A stretch of 64,000 nt of DNA from Ancylostoma caninum (taxonomy: Eukaryota > Nematoda > Chromadorea > Rhabditida > Ancylostomatidae), in NCBI GenBank assembly GCA_037903475.1, contig JBAJFG010000615.1:1636501-1700500 (forward strand), in the 5' to 3' direction. Positions 1 to 11,125 of this stretch are shown piece by piece. The notes below the pieces were generated by a model. The model worked only from the letters and a program-made list of their open reading frames with translations. It made no database searches and had not been told where the DNA came from. Numbering within the stretch: the first letter of the stretch is position 1; the number at the start of each line of letters is the position of its first letter. A program made the position numbers and the translations under genes.

Positions 1-429
1 ATTTTAAAGTCCATGGTAGACAGAGTGCAGTGGATATGTTAAGGCTATAAAGCAGGGGACCATTTTCACAACTTTCACGTTTTTTCATTTTTGTGATTTT
101 CATGAGGAAAGATTTCTGAATACACAATAAGCGAAGCCAACTCTTCCATTTTCTGCTATAGTACACTGCTTCGCGAATACAAAAATGGCCGTTATTCTTC
201 TATAGATGGACACAGTACTTCAGTTATCCCATCTGAATAATAAAGCTCATCCAATTTGGGATCCTCAGAAATAATTGAAATCCGTATAAATTGTTCCATA
301 TCCATTACGAAGTAGTTCTACCGCTCTCATTTATCTTTCGTGGAGTAGTCCTTTACGGCGGAGTTACTCTCTCCCGGTTTCCCTCAACTTTGAAAAAGTG
401 GTTTTTCACTATTACTCACACTATTACTA
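1..429. other. Gene-free left edge
   Basis: I see no exon with good splice sites, RNA gene or clear repeat here. It may be an intron of the esterase gene whose last exons begin at 1254, but nothing in the sequence shows that. Confidence 0.4.
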
Positions 430-860
430 ATACTTACACTTACACTTATCGTAGTTTATCTTCGAAATTTATGCAAAACGTTGCCGGATGCCTTCCTGGA
501 CTACCCTAAGGAGATCACGGGGGACGTTCCAAGCAGTGAACCCCAAACACTGCGATACTTAACTCTGGATCTCCAACGGAGTGGAACCAGCGATAGGGAC
601 AGATTGCAATCTGCCACTCAAACCACTGAGCCATCCGGGCTACTTTTTATGTTGGAGTTTGTTAGATAACTGCAGCAGTCGTAGGCAGCATACTATATGT
701 ATTTGCAAAACGGGGGCACAGGGCAGGATTCGATCCCCTGACCACCACAACGTCGATCATTCGCTCAACCCACTGAGCTATGCGCGCACGCGATGCAACA
801 TACAAATAGTGTCCAATCTTACTTACACTTACACTTATCGTAGTTTATCTTAGAAATTTA
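430..860 (-). repeat. tRNA-derived SINE-like repeat, copy 1
   Basis: On the minus strand this carries two tRNA-like heads. One has an A-box-like TAGCTCAGTGGGTTGAGCG followed by a B-box-like GGATCGAATCC (about 725-790). The other has TGGCTCAGTGGTTTGAG (about 620-640). Simple (TTACAC)n-like edges follow. The same arrangement recurs, partly in tandem, at 55159-55940 with near identity. Pol III promoter boxes plus dispersal argue for a SINE. It is not a working tRNA, because no acceptor stem closes around the boxes. Confidence 0.7.
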
Positions 861-864
861 GGTG

Positions 865-960
865 AAAGGGAGTTGGGTGGGGCCACTCCTGTGAAGCCTA
901 AGCCTAAGCCTTAAACCCATTCTTAAGCATAGGGTTAGGCTTATCTACCCTGTCTACTAT
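865..960 (+). repeat. Dispersed repeat with interstitial TTAGGC-like motifs, copy 1
   Basis: Contains consecutive GCCTAA units (about 896-915) and a later TTAGGC, the nematode telomere hexamer in both orientations. They follow a leader (GGGGCCACTC.TG.GAAGC) that is shared with 63370-63510. The shared leader shows a dispersed repeat family, not a chromosome end. Confidence 0.5.
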
Positions 961-1253
961 GGACTAAATTGTATTTTTCTTCGCTTTCTCCCAAGCTCGA
1001 GTGATTTATAGCTCATTAATACCGGGGCGCCGGAGGGTGGCGGCGGCCGGCGCCCGCCGGCGCCCATTTGCAGTGGCTGCCGGGCCGGACTGTAGTCCTA
1101 GGCATACTGAAGAGTCGATATCTCAGAAAAACCTGCCAAAAAATTATCTATCAAAAAAAAAACTCTTATTTTATCAACTAAACTGTTACAAATCAACATA
1201 CAGTCTCTCTTTCGATCGATACTTATTAAAAACCTGCTACATGTAATTTTCAG

Positions 1254-1939
1254 TACATCTCAAATGTTCTGAGCGTACTGGAGAAGACAGCCTGCCGGGA
1301 TGCATCCGGAAAGGCATGGCTGAGCACTACGGACAATGGTGAGGGTTCAAGAATAATTATATTTTCACTTCCATTGCTGTGGTCCAAAATTTTCCCTCCA
1401 AAGTCCTTGTATTAGTGGAAGCTATAGCAGTAAGATCTATTAAATTAATATGTTCCAAAATTTGTAAATCGCTCTTGTACAGCTGCGTCTCCTTGGCTGG
1501 CATATTTCTACTCCTCCGAGGGAAAGCCGATGTTCACATAATTCCCGACTATCCAGCGAAATCGTTTAGTTCCATGGAGGAGGCAAGGCCAAATCTCGTC
1601 CTCTTAATTCTTTTTTTTGGCGATTTATCACAGTTTCAGGTAGAAAAGTGGTTCCAAATATTCAACGTAAGCGCTCCGCTAGTTTGTGCGTCTGTGCTAC
1701 ATTCATACGATCCAGGTTATAAATTACGAGTACAGCACACTCACTGCTATTCAGACCATGATGATGCAGGTTAGTGCAGCTACATTTGATGAAGAGACGT
1801 ACATATCCCTTCCTTAGAAAATATTTGTCGTACATTTCAAATTTCAGGACATTTCTACAACGACACGACGCCAGAAACTGCCGAATATGAAGGCTGGTTC
1901 ACGGCAGCCGAAAAAATCTATAGGATAGATGAAATCTAG
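1254..1939 (+). CDS. C11orf54-like (DUF1907) ester hydrolase, 3' exons only
   Basis: Four exons fit in phase: 1254-1338, 1483-1597, 1640-1769 and 1848-1939 (TAG). The second donor, at 1598, is weak, but its 42-bp intron ends in TTTCAG and is in frame. The product matches the C-terminal part of the human C11orf54/PTD012 family, a cytosolic and nuclear zinc protein with ester hydrolase activity. Landmarks are an HYGQ segment before a GIFLLLRGK strand, the APLVC strand, the metal-binding HTHCYSDHDDAGH block (the family's zinc histidines), the DTTPETAEY motif and a YRID end. Exons for the N-terminal two thirds were not found between 1 and 1253. They lie outside the window or beyond the repeats, so the gene is partial here. 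The family assignment is firm; the substrate is unknown. Confidence 0.85.
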
Positions 1940-2728
1940 AGTCGCTTACCGGGGAGTTGACAGATTCAAGTGTAAATCGAAAATTCTACTTGCTGTTACA
2001 ACGTTTGTTAGACAAAATTTAAATGTCATGAATAAAAATCGAGGCTTATCTCCATGTGAAGAAAGACATTCAAACAAATGGAAAGTTTCATAATCATTCA
2101 TCAAAATTCCTGAAGTTTTATCAGGCAATAGTTTACCACTTTGGTATTTATTTATTCATTTATTTATTTATTCATTTATTCTTTGCACCGATAGTATAAG
2201 CAGTTCGCTATAAGTAACAGGGTTAGTTCAACCAGAAAAATTTTACAGAAGCACTGAAACGTCATGAAGAAAGCAGCCACTTTCGGAATGAGTTTGCCTT
2301 TATAGATTGAGCCATATGAGTGATTTTTTGGAAGCATACAGGTACACAACTGCTGACCGAAACCCTAGTAAGAAATAGTTACTATCCGCATTATCCGGAC
2401 CAGTTGCCCATTTGCCCAAGAGTGCTGCTTTTCACTTTGACAGCGCCATTTTTGACACACTTTCCTAAAGGTCGCCTCGCAGGTATAATCGTTGGATGAA
2501 TATCGAATAACCAGGTCACATGATAATTGCTATTGGTAAAGTATTGCGTCCCACACCGATCCTCTATAGATATTTGCATCCGGACAGCACACCAAGGCTG
2601 GCAGTTCTCGCCCAACAGCCTACTATGTCATAGATATCATTTAGCCTATCATGTCTTAGATATCATTTATTTTCATAAAACTGTCCACTATCTTCTTCGC
2701 CACCTAGTCCATTTCCAATTTTGCAGAC
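1940..2728. other. Intergenic spacer with TTTA-rich tract
   Basis: This 0.8-kb spacer lies between two genes on the same strand. Apart from a TTTATTCA-type simple tract at 2145-2181, I see no gene or repeat. The tract resembles the A/T-rich tail of a minus-strand retroelement, but no body is recognisable next to it. Confidence 0.5.
2145..2181. repeat. (TTTA)n-type simple repeat
   Basis: TTTA and TTCATTTA units run without interruption. Read on the minus strand this is an AAATAAATGAATAAATA tail like those ending the LINE at 49245-49262 and the fragment at 59366-59403. Confidence 0.8.
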
Positions 2729-5656
2729 ATGACTAGATGTCTAGATCAAGTGAATATTGTGTTGAACCCAGATGTCAAATATTTTGCACAGATAATGCAC
2801 AAGGTGAGTTTTTTTTTCTTTTGAGAAATATTCTTCTGTTAGAGAATGTTTCCCCACGCTGAAAATTTTCGTGTGACCCTCAAGGAACAATGCGTGAAAG
2901 ATGGGCACGGCTATGAACATTATTTCGGATCTGCTATACATATTCTTGTTAAATTCGTTTCTTTTTTTCACTTTCTTGCAGAGGGATTCCGTCATGATCC
3001 TGCAGTAATGGAGCCATTCTAGTGAACAGCCATAATGTTCTGGTTAAGCGTGCGAAGTAATCCTCCCCTCTGCAAAAATTCAAAGGGCTTTTGTCTGACT
3101 TGGACGAACGTACTCCGAGAAACGATTTCATCATTCAAAATAGACCTAATTTCAGTGGTAGTAACCCGCTCAGACAGAAATCAGACGATTTTATTCTTGA
3201 GATTCCTAGACAAGAGGTAGCCAGCTGTGTAGGACCCGGAAATTCTGCCAACAGGGGCTCAAAACCATTACGCGAAGGAATCACTCGTCTATTTCAGATT
3301 GCCGAGACCGAGGGATGGGCGCTAAATGTTGAGGACTACACAACGTGGCTGAATTCATTTGAAAAATTCTGGTTTTTTGCAGCAATTGACAAAGGTATTG
3401 GTGACTTCCACTATATCAGACATGTGTATAGTCTATTAGCTCCCAGAGGGCGCCCGATCCGACTTTGTCCGCAACTACAACCTCATCATTTTTCGGCTAA
3501 CTGATCTATTTTTTGCACTTTTTTGATATGGATATGGTGTGATTCCTTCCACTCTTATGTACCCTACTGCCATTCGCTAAAATATCCTTCCAGACGCATT
3601 CTGAGGGCAAAGTCGTAATTGCAGACAAAGTCGGATCAGGCGCCCTCTGTGAGCCAATAGACCATACGAGTCTCCTTTGAAAAATTCTCTCTAGAAACCG
3701 ATGAAACAATAGGCAGTGTTACCATGGCTTTTGATCGTTCAGTCTCCGAGAAAGAAGATGAAAATCTATACAGCGTAGGTTTATCCCAATTAATATGTAC
3801 AGTGGCATTGCCGCTGTAATTTGAATCTATTCAAAAATTTTGTAGGTGGGAATGTACTACGTGCGCGAAGAGTGGCGAGGTTCTGGGGTAGGATCAGCTC
3901 TCTTCGAAAAAATTATGAACATCGGTAATGGATCGAATATGGCTTTGCATGGAGGTGATGTTGCATTCACTTCCAAACCACTCAAAATGGACATAGAAGA
4001 AATTGGATGGCTAAATTTTTTCCCTCGTCATAGACACTGTCAGAGCGATACATGCAGTGGACGTCAATGGCGCTAGCCCATCTGCGGCCTCGAGAAGAAC
4101 GTCGCGCAACCGCACCGCACGCGCCGTAACCTACGTGTTCTGCTGCTGTTGTGCAACTTCTAGCAAATTTTCTACTCGATTTTGAGGATTTTCGAGCGAA
4201 TCGCGAAGAAAAGACCCTAGAAATAGCATTCCGGCGGCGACGACACCGATCCAGGCACGCGCGACTCGGTCCGCTGCGTCCTTCTCGAGGTCGCAAATGG
4301 GCCACCGCCATTGCCGTACACCGTAGCTGTCCAGGCGGCCCTCCGATGATTTATTTAATTAATTATTTAGGTTTTATTTATCTATCATGATTGAAGTATG
4401 TATGTATTTCAGAATCATTTTGCTCCTTTTCCTGTTCTATGCATTTAGTTTTTTTTTTGCTTTTTTCATTTGACGCCTTTTGTTCGACAGCACATGAATT
4501 AAAAGTTAATAAGCTTTAATCTTCATATTTACCACACGACCTCATATATAAATCTATAAATTTAGTGCCTGCTTCCTCTGCAAAAATGGCTCAAAAAGGG
4601 TTCATTTATTCTTGTTTTAGAGCCAACATGCTCCTCCTTGCAAGGTTCGATAGCAATTATTTCCAGCTCTGAAAATGGCCCCAAAGTATGCTTCCAAGTA
4701 TGGATTCGATAAAATGCCAAATTACACACACGAATTTGCATCAATTCCTGTTGAAAATCTCGTCATTCCGGACGCAGACACACGGTATACCCTAAAGGTA
4801 ACGTCATAAGGATTCTGTTTTGCTTGGGTGTTCATGTTGAATTTTGTTTGGCTCTTTAAAAAATTTAATTTCGTGCAATCTTGTAGGACCTCAAAGATAT
4901 CGATGAGGACAAACTACTGGCTTACGACGCTGTAATTTGTCAACGTAGACGAGCGAAATATCTCCACAACTTTATTACTACTGCGAACTGCAGTGGTAAG
5001 GTAATTTTGTTAGTAATTCCAAAAGTAAGGAACATTTAGGAAGGACTATTACGGTGTACAAGCTGCGTTCTTCCCGCACAGCTATCAGAGTTATAATCGC
5101 GTAGTCGGGAAAGTTTTCGATATAATGGAGATCATAAGCTTCGAATCCTGTAATTCTGATGACGATTTGCTCCACTATCTGGCCTGTTTAGGTAGCTTTG
5201 GATCATTCTGGTAACATCGTTGGGTTCTGCAGCGTTCGCTCTGTGCTAGCCAATTATCTCTCTACTGCACCGCTTTATGCAGACAATGAGGTGAGCAGTC
5301 GAAAGCAAAGAAAAAATCAAAAATTCATAGTTCGAGCCATTTTTAGGACGTAGCAAGGTCGCTTCTAGCGGAAGTTTTACCTATGATCAAAGATATCAAA
5401 AAGTACAAAAGCTTTGTGTCGCTCTACCCACCCACGAACAAAGAAGCTCACAGGTTTGTAAACCTTGCATTTGCACTGTGTCGAACAAGCTATGTGGTAG
5501 CTCAGATCTCTTGAGTATTTCAGCTTGTTTCTGTCGCTTAGTGGAGATCACACTATATTCACGCCTTACACTCAATGTGCATTCACGAAAAAAGTGCTGC
5601 CTATTCCTGAGGAGAAAGTTTTTGGTGTACTGGAATGCGCAAATAGTTTTGTGTAG
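2729..5656 (+). CDS. GNAT-fold acetyltransferase, nematode DUF1248 family
   Basis: Nine exons join in phase to 314 aa: 2729-2803, 3298-3394, 3695-3774, 3846-3954, 4667-4797, 4887-5000, 5192-5290, 5347-5453 and 5524-5656 (TAG). The ATG lies 2 bases after a TTTTGCAG acceptor, which suggests spliced-leader trans-splicing and decides the start. The N-terminal half is a GNAT domain: an AETEGW segment, a substrate strand, then GMYYVREEWRGSGVG, whose RGSGVG is the acetyl-CoA pyrophosphate loop, then MAPKYASKYGF. The second half (about residues 165-314) is the C-terminal domain of this nematode-expanded family, ending ECANSFV. It presumably transfers an acetyl group from acetyl-CoA; the acceptor is unknown. 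Introns 2 and 4 each contain a MITE. It is convergent with the phosphatase gene. An AATAAA at 6033 is the nearest clear poly(A) signal. Confidence 0.88.
3427..3666. mobile_element. MITE with TA target site, family A copy 1 (in GNAT intron 2)
   Basis: The two ends are inverted copies over about 45 bases. Left reads TAGTCTATTAGCTC and then GAGGGCGCC; the reverse complement of the right reads TGGTCTATTGGCTC and then GAGGGCGCC. TA flanks both ends, as for Tc1/mariner-type elements. A diverged second copy is at 10202-10470. Confidence 0.7.
4037..4345. mobile_element. Inverted-repeat element in GNAT intron 4
   Basis: The left arm (about 4065-4097, CAATGGCGCTAGCCCAT and CCTCGAGAAG) is repeated inverted at about 4280-4315. 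There is no coding content. The arms and the GC-rich centre stand out from the AT-rich intron. Exact termini and target duplication are unclear. Confidence 0.5.
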
Positions 5657-6208
5657 ATCTCTCGATTCAGGCAGTGATGTTGTACATAATAATTCTTTTT
5701 GAGAGCATTTTAAATTGAACAAATTATGCAATCAAATTTCCTTTCCATTTTTTTTTTGTTTTTTGTTCCTCGTTGATAATGAATAACTCAGAATTTCCGT
5801 GTACAAAGGTGATCCAGAATCTGCTAACGCTAATGGACATATGAGGACCCTTAACGTTAATTTTTTCAATTTTCAAGGTCATTTTATGTTAACTCCCTAG
5901 TGAGTAAGCTAGTTCCGCAACTATTATAGCATTGTGCTCAATGCTGCACCTTATTTACTTCTGTTTTTTTTTGTGTAGATCTTTTTTTCAAAAATGAAGA
6001 TTTAATCGCAATATAGCTCAAAATATCACACAAATAAAAGTTCCATATGTACACGTACTTCAGGGAAGCATGTCAAAATTAATCGACATATTTCATACAA
6101 TAAGGAGCATTCCTGCTCAGGAATAGTTCCTGGAGAAAGCGTTCTTGAGCAATTTTCAACATCACAGACTATTATATACAAATACACAACTATGAAAGCT
6201 AATGGAAA
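5657..6208. other. Convergent intergenic region
   Basis: This separates the 3' ends of the GNAT (+) and phosphatase (-) genes. It is AT-rich, with an AATAAA at 6033-6038 on the plus strand. I see nothing else in it. Confidence 0.5.
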
Positions 6209-7590
6209 TTAGGCTTGTCCACGTGGAACAACAAGAGCTCCCAGGCAAGTGGCGTAGTAGTCAGGAACCATGTCAAATCGGTCGTTCATGCGGTTGTCCA
6301 TGATGTCTTCCAGTTGATGGCAGCCCGACAACACCAGAAGCGTCTTCAGGCCGTGGTCACGACCGAATTTCACATCGGTGTTGGTCCTGTCGCCGATCAT
6401 CATCGTCCTCTCGGGGTCGATGTTCCATCGTCGTCGGATGTAGTCAAATGCAGGGGTGTTCGGCTTTCCGACAGTGATCGGTTCGCGGCCAGAGGCACAT
6501 CGAACTGCTGCCACGAGGGGTCCTGAAGCGAGTATAATTCTAGGGGAAAAGTAGTATTTTTATGAGAAATAGTATCTTTAGTGGGGTAGAACTTACCAGC
6601 ATCAGGGGTTATGATATTGGGGTTAGGACCGGGGCAAGTCTCGTCTTCGTTGGTTGCCACAAACAAGCAGTGGGGTTGTTGAAGGTAGTTGGCCGCCTTC
6701 ATCAGCTTGTGGTAGTTGAAGTGCTTCTCGTAGCCGACAACAACGGCACCGACCTTTGAGGGCTGAAAAATATGACAATTTTCTTCACTCTGGGGGGATT
6801 TTCCTGATAACTTCAGTGAAATTTGGGCAGCTCCTCACCTCTTCTTCCAGGTCGATGTCAAACATGAACGCACTACCATCTGAATTGTCTTGTGGTTCTG
6901 GACCGTGTCCGAAATATTGGATACCTGCAAAAACAAATATTAAAGATGAAAAGGGTTTGAAAAAATCAACGCTTGATTGAGAATTACCTACCGAGATCAT
7001 CCATTTCATCCCGTACTCCCTTAGCACCAATTAAGTAAACTTTCTTGCGACCATTCGATAGACCCGCTCTGTAGAGAGTGTCAGCCACAACGGCGGCTGG
7101 ATTGACTAGAGAATTCTGAAACGAAGAACTTCGGCTGATGCTCCTTTTGAGCCATAGAATCCAATAGATTCCTAGCAAGAAATTACTGACCTTATCCAAT
7201 TTTCGGTTGAACCCAAGTCTGGCGAGCTTTTTGGCATACACTGCTCGCGATTTCGTTGCATTATTGGTCAAAATGATGACTTGCTTATTGTTCTTAATAA
7301 GGAAGTCGATTAGCCGTGGAGAGCCGGGGATTGCATCCTCACCGAGCCAGAGTACGCCTATAAAACAAGTGATTAAGAGCCTGAAGATTCATAGAATCCC
7401 TTTACCGAAAGGCAGGAGGCAGGTATTTACCGTCGGCATCAAAGATGAAGGTATCAATCTCAGGAAGCAGATCACGGAAGCTCTCAGGGCACAGAGGCTT
7501 GGTGGAGTGCTCTGAGAAGGAGTCTTGTCGGTCGTAAACAGGGGAGCTGAACAGCCGGTTGCTGATGGCGGTAGAGTCGATAATCTTCAT
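6209..7590 (-). CDS. PGP: Phosphoglycolate phosphatase / pNPP-type HAD phosphatase
   Basis: Six exons read in order on the minus strand, 7431-7590, 7191-7357, 6992-7115, 6839-6924, 6597-6762 and 6209-6522, give 338 aa with every junction in phase. HAD motif I is FIFDADGVLW (around residue 50), followed by LTNNATKSR (motif II, cap side), GKPNTPAFDYIRR (motif III lysine) and MIGDRTNTDVKFG (motif IV acidic pair). This order and length fit the cytosolic eukaryotic PGP/pyridoxal-phosphatase group (HAD subclass IIA), Mg-dependent enzymes that dephosphorylate 2-phosphoglycolate and similar repair substrates. The ATG follows a TTGTGTTTCAG acceptor directly, so SL trans-splicing probably defines the 5' end. 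The family is certain. The precise substrate is inferred, since nematodes have several paralogues. Confidence 0.93.
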
Positions 7591-8379
7591 CTGAAACACA
7601 ACAATTACGTATGAGAAAAGCCTTTTGAGCGCTAGGATAGGGCTTTGGTGTAAACGAGAAGAACGAGAGAGTATAGGAGGAACAGCTGAACAAAGGATAT
7701 ACTAAAGGGCAATGCAGTACACTAAGTGAGTGGTGGAAGGCACAAAAAGGCTGATGTCAGTCTGGGGAAACCCCTGGCTTATATACTCCCTGCTGGGACG
7801 AGAGATTGAAAACATGTTAGACGCAGGGACGCACTAAGCAGAGCAGCGATCAGAAAACAAGTATGTGTCTTCGAAGGAGGAGCTTCTGGTGTTCACGTGA
7901 ACGATGTGTGTTCCCCAGGCGTTCGCTTGAATCCATCAGAGACATGGAACCAATGAGGATTTGGAAAGTCGTAGAAACTCTTGAGAGTTCAGGTCAGGGC
8001 TCACGAGACGATAATCAAATAAGGTAAAAATGATTAGTATGCTAGCCAAAAGATAGTGAAAATCCCAGGAAGGAAAATGGTGAAATTGGTCTGCCATCCT
8101 GGTTCGTGTAATGTGCTCATTAATCTAGGTCCTGAGGATTCCGTTAATCCAATGTAGCCGAATATAGCCTCCGGAATTTCTTTCTGAAGAAAAAAAAACT
8201 ACCCGCAAAATACTTACCCTGATGATCTAAATGAACCTACCAGAACCTATTTAGATTTAGAAAATCACCAATACATAAAAAGAAGTGGTAGAAATCCCTG
8301 CGCAATTTTTTGTGCCAGGTTAAATCTCGATGGCCAAAATTAGAGGCTGCGTGACAAGAGGCACGCTGCTGGTCTGTGA
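7591..8379. other. Upstream region of the phosphatase gene
   Basis: No exon with splice signals, RNA gene or clear repeat is visible. Promoter and outron of the phosphatase gene probably lie here, but no core element can be pinned down. Confidence 0.4.
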
Positions 8380-9859
8380 TTGGTCGATTCATGTGCGCGT
8401 CGCGGCTGCAGCCTTCGAGGATACGAGCAGTTCTGCGTAGATATGGACAACTTTTCCGAGCTTGAGTGGGACAGATTAGTGGTATCGGAACAGGGTCAAG
8501 CGTGATGATGGTAAACAGTCAATCCCCATACGACCCCCCCCCCCCTTGAACCACCAAAAATACGACCCCCATTCCACCTTTGCACACAAATTTCCTTCTA
8601 TACTTGCAGAATTTAGATATTTAGATATCCCATTTCAGGTGTTCGTACTGCGAGAGGTGTGGTGGAGCCAGAGCATAGGAAGGAGAAAGAGGCTCTTTTG
8701 TATCTATCTAGTTGTTTGGAAGTTTTTTGGAAAACGTTGAAATGTACGCGGTGGACAAAAAACGTGCATTAACTATGCAATTTTGCTTACGTAACTAATG
8801 AGGCTCGAACACATCAAGAAAAAACATCTGTATACATCATCTACATGGTGAAGGGTTCGATCCCTACCGAGGCTAAAATTTTTGCTGAGGGTTAAAGCGT
8901 GTGCGGTGAGCGAATTTCAGTCTGAAAGCGTCCGTACAGAGTTTCTAAACAAAATACCTTCGTATTCGTCACGAAATACAACCATACCCATCATCGACAT
9001 GGTCAAGGGTTCGATCCACTCCGAGGCTAGAATCTTTGCATGGCGCAAAATGACACGCGCTTGTAGTATCTTCGAGATAATCGACCGTAAAGCACGAAAT
9101 AACTGTTTATAGGGGTGGAAGACTGGGTAGAACTTTCAGTACGGGCGTGCGAAAATTTCAGCTTAAAATTTTGACTCGTTCAGAGGCATGGTTGTAGTCG
9201 GACACGAATATCAGAAGATCTGGCCCGTTGAGGTCCCAATTTTTTTCAGGTTTCTAATAGTCGAAGGTTTGCGCTTTCAGGCTGTACAGCTCGTTTTCCC
9301 GCAGCTGCTTTCACCGCGATTCAACTCCGTCGATAAAAACATGGAAAAAAGGCCATTTTTATCGACGAAACCTCATCTCCGTAATTCCCGTGCTGAATCA
9401 TTCCTCTTGAAGCTGGAGACCTGAAACTTGGAAGTAAAGCACTATTGAGTGGGGATCATAAAATGACTTCTTACCGGCTTGCAGGACTGGGTAGGACTTT
9501 CAGTACGGACGTGCGAAAATTTTAGTCTATAACCCCCACCTTTCACTACTCAAATCATACTGTTAAAGTCGTTCAATCACGTCAAAACAAATTCTGTGTA
9601 TGGATGATTCAGTGTTCCACTTCTTCCGTTTTTTCTACCTTTTTTTTCTACCTCCTATTCCACACTAAGGCACCCCCCTCCCGACCACGACCCCTTCCCT
9701 TACGACCCCTCTCTTTCCACACACCCCCCCCCCCCATACGACCCCCCCTTGATAATTTATCGACACACGCTTGACCCTGTATCGGAACCCACAAATTGTG
9801 AAGAGGTGGCCACCGATCTCATTCAGTGTGTAGAATTTGAAGAGATAACCCGAACATGA
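8380..9859 (+). pseudogene. Open reading frame split by a hAT-like insertion
   Basis: The frame is open from 8380 to 8490 and includes the segment FCVDMDNFSELEW. It stops making sense at the element boundary. If the element (8491-9779) and one copy of the 8-bp target duplication are removed, the same frame continues from 9788 to a TGA at 9857-9859, about 60 codons in all. I do not recognise the protein. It could be an exon of an uncharacterised gene or part of an older repeat. Read as an interrupted exon, it marks a gene-disrupting insertion, unless the element is spliced out. Confidence 0.45.
8491..9779. mobile_element. Non-autonomous hAT-like element with 8-bp TSD
   Basis: The ends are exact inverted repeats: CAGGGTCAAGCGTG at 8491-8504 and its reverse complement at 9766-9779. 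The flanks are identical 8-bp direct repeats TATCGGAA (8483-8490 and 9780-9787), the target duplication size of hAT transposons, whose ends typically start CAG. The 1289-bp interior has no transposase. It contains poly-C runs near each end and internal duplicated segments: AAGGGTTCGATCC near 8850 and 9005, and GACTGGGTAG with CTTTCAGTACGG near 9119 and 9487. Confidence 0.85.
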
Positions 9860-10201
9860 AAAGCGTACGCGTGCGGCGCGGTCGCGTCGCAGCGTACGCC
9901 TTGACCGCCACCCAAAATTAGACACACCACACATGACGAAATCCAGATTTTAGAGTCACGGGCACATATTTTCTTGGAAATTCTGGACTGACCACTTCTA
10001 TCTGAAGTCGTAGCTAATAATAAGTTGTGGAAATTTTAAAGGAGAAACCCTATCCTATCAACAATTTCTCAAAAACCATGATCCGATAAGGGATTGCATT
10101 AACGGTCAAAGGTGGCATTCCAGACATACTCAGCCAAAATACCTCGCGTAAATGCAATTTTTATGCACACGAATTATCCGAACAAATAAGGCAGTTCAAA
10201 T
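9860..10201. other. Gene-free stretch right of the hAT element
   Basis: Nothing recognisable apart from a short GC-rich patch near 9870-9905. Confidence 0.35.
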
Positions 10202-10470
10202 TTAGCAGATCCGTATACGGTTTGGTAGCTCAGAAGTGTGACTTTGTCTGCAATTACGACCTCATCACGGTGTCGCCCAACTGATCTGAATTTTACATTT
10301 TTTTTTAACGCGTCTGTGATGTGATCCCCTCCACTTTGATGTTTCCCTACTGCCTTTTAGTAAAATCTCCTTCCAGGCGCATCCTGTGGCGTTTTCACAT
10401 CGAAGAAACCAGTGCGTTCGTAATTGCAGACAAACTCATTTCATCGGCCCTCTTTGAGCTAACAGACCAT
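10202..10470. mobile_element. MITE family A, copy 2 (diverged)
   Basis: It shares the ends and much of the interior of the element at 3427-3666: CTTTGTCTGCAATTACGACC on the left, CGTAATTGCAGACAAA and GAGCTAACAGACCATA on the right. The central TGTGATGTGATCCCCTCCAC stretch matches as well. Diverged termini make the exact edges uncertain. Confidence 0.65.
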
Positions 10471-11041
10471 ATATTCTCTTCCACTCACGTAAATAGTTGT
10501 AAAATTTGAAGATTCATCAGTGTTGTAACTTCTAAAAGTAGTTCTATAGCAAAAACGCATAAAACGCAAAGTGTTGGAGCTGAGTAGCTGGCTTTTGGCA
10601 TGAAGGGGAAATGTTTGTTCCATTCCATTCCTGTTCTTTCACTAAAACAGTGAATGATACAATATTCAACATTACGGGCAGAATTTAGCTTAGTGCAAGA
10701 AATCTTCCTCCTAATTTGCGCCAAGGAAGTTCGAAAAGTCTTCGAAAGTTCAGCGCGTGACATCATTGCTTCACGTGAACGATCTTCAAAGATGCTAGAC
10801 GGGGGAGAGTGTATAGGGCGGAGAGTGCGAGCCGACTAGAAGAGAACGTTACGAAAACAAGAGACAGAGAGAAGAACTTTGTACCCAGACTAAAAGCATG
10901 GCGTCAAAACAACCCTATTATTAACAGAACGGCGTCATTTGGTGTTGGTACTAAGATTTCTACAAATAAACATAGAGCGACCATGTTGAGCAGCGATGAC
11001 GACATCAACAGTGACGTCGGGTAATACTTACCGGCGTTGTT
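10471..11041. other. Gene-free stretch
   Basis: I see nothing supportable. It would be an intron or flank of the orphan exon at 11042-11125. Confidence 0.3.
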
Positions 11042-11125
11042 TCGCATTCGATGCACGTAATGTTTGACCGACGGTCTTCTGGTAATGTTCCGTAGAAGAG
11101 GCCACCGAATAGATTGCGACCGCAT
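11042..11125 (-). CDS. Orphan exon, cysteine-containing product
   Basis: An 84-bp minus-strand exon candidate has a good acceptor (TGTTTCCAG) and a perfect donor (G|GTAAGTATT). One frame reads CGRNLFGGLFYGTLPEDRR and then a C-IEC-E end, which looks like real extracellular protein sequence. No partner exon could be connected with confidence. The exon at 15044-15099 on the same strand is a possible one. The family is not recognised. Confidence 0.4.

Noticed and set aside
725..790. Functional tRNA on the minus strand
   Set aside because: A and B boxes are present, but no acceptor stem pairs around them, and the unit recurs as a dispersed repeat.
892..915. Telomere or chromosome end
   Set aside because: Only a few hexamers inside a dispersed repeat, with genes directly downstream.
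2843..2966. Extra exon of the GNAT gene (RMFPHAENFRVTLK...)
   Set aside because: It follows an acceptor-like TTAG and is open, but joining 2803 directly to 3298 gives the family's expected N-terminus in phase, and no good donor ends the candidate.
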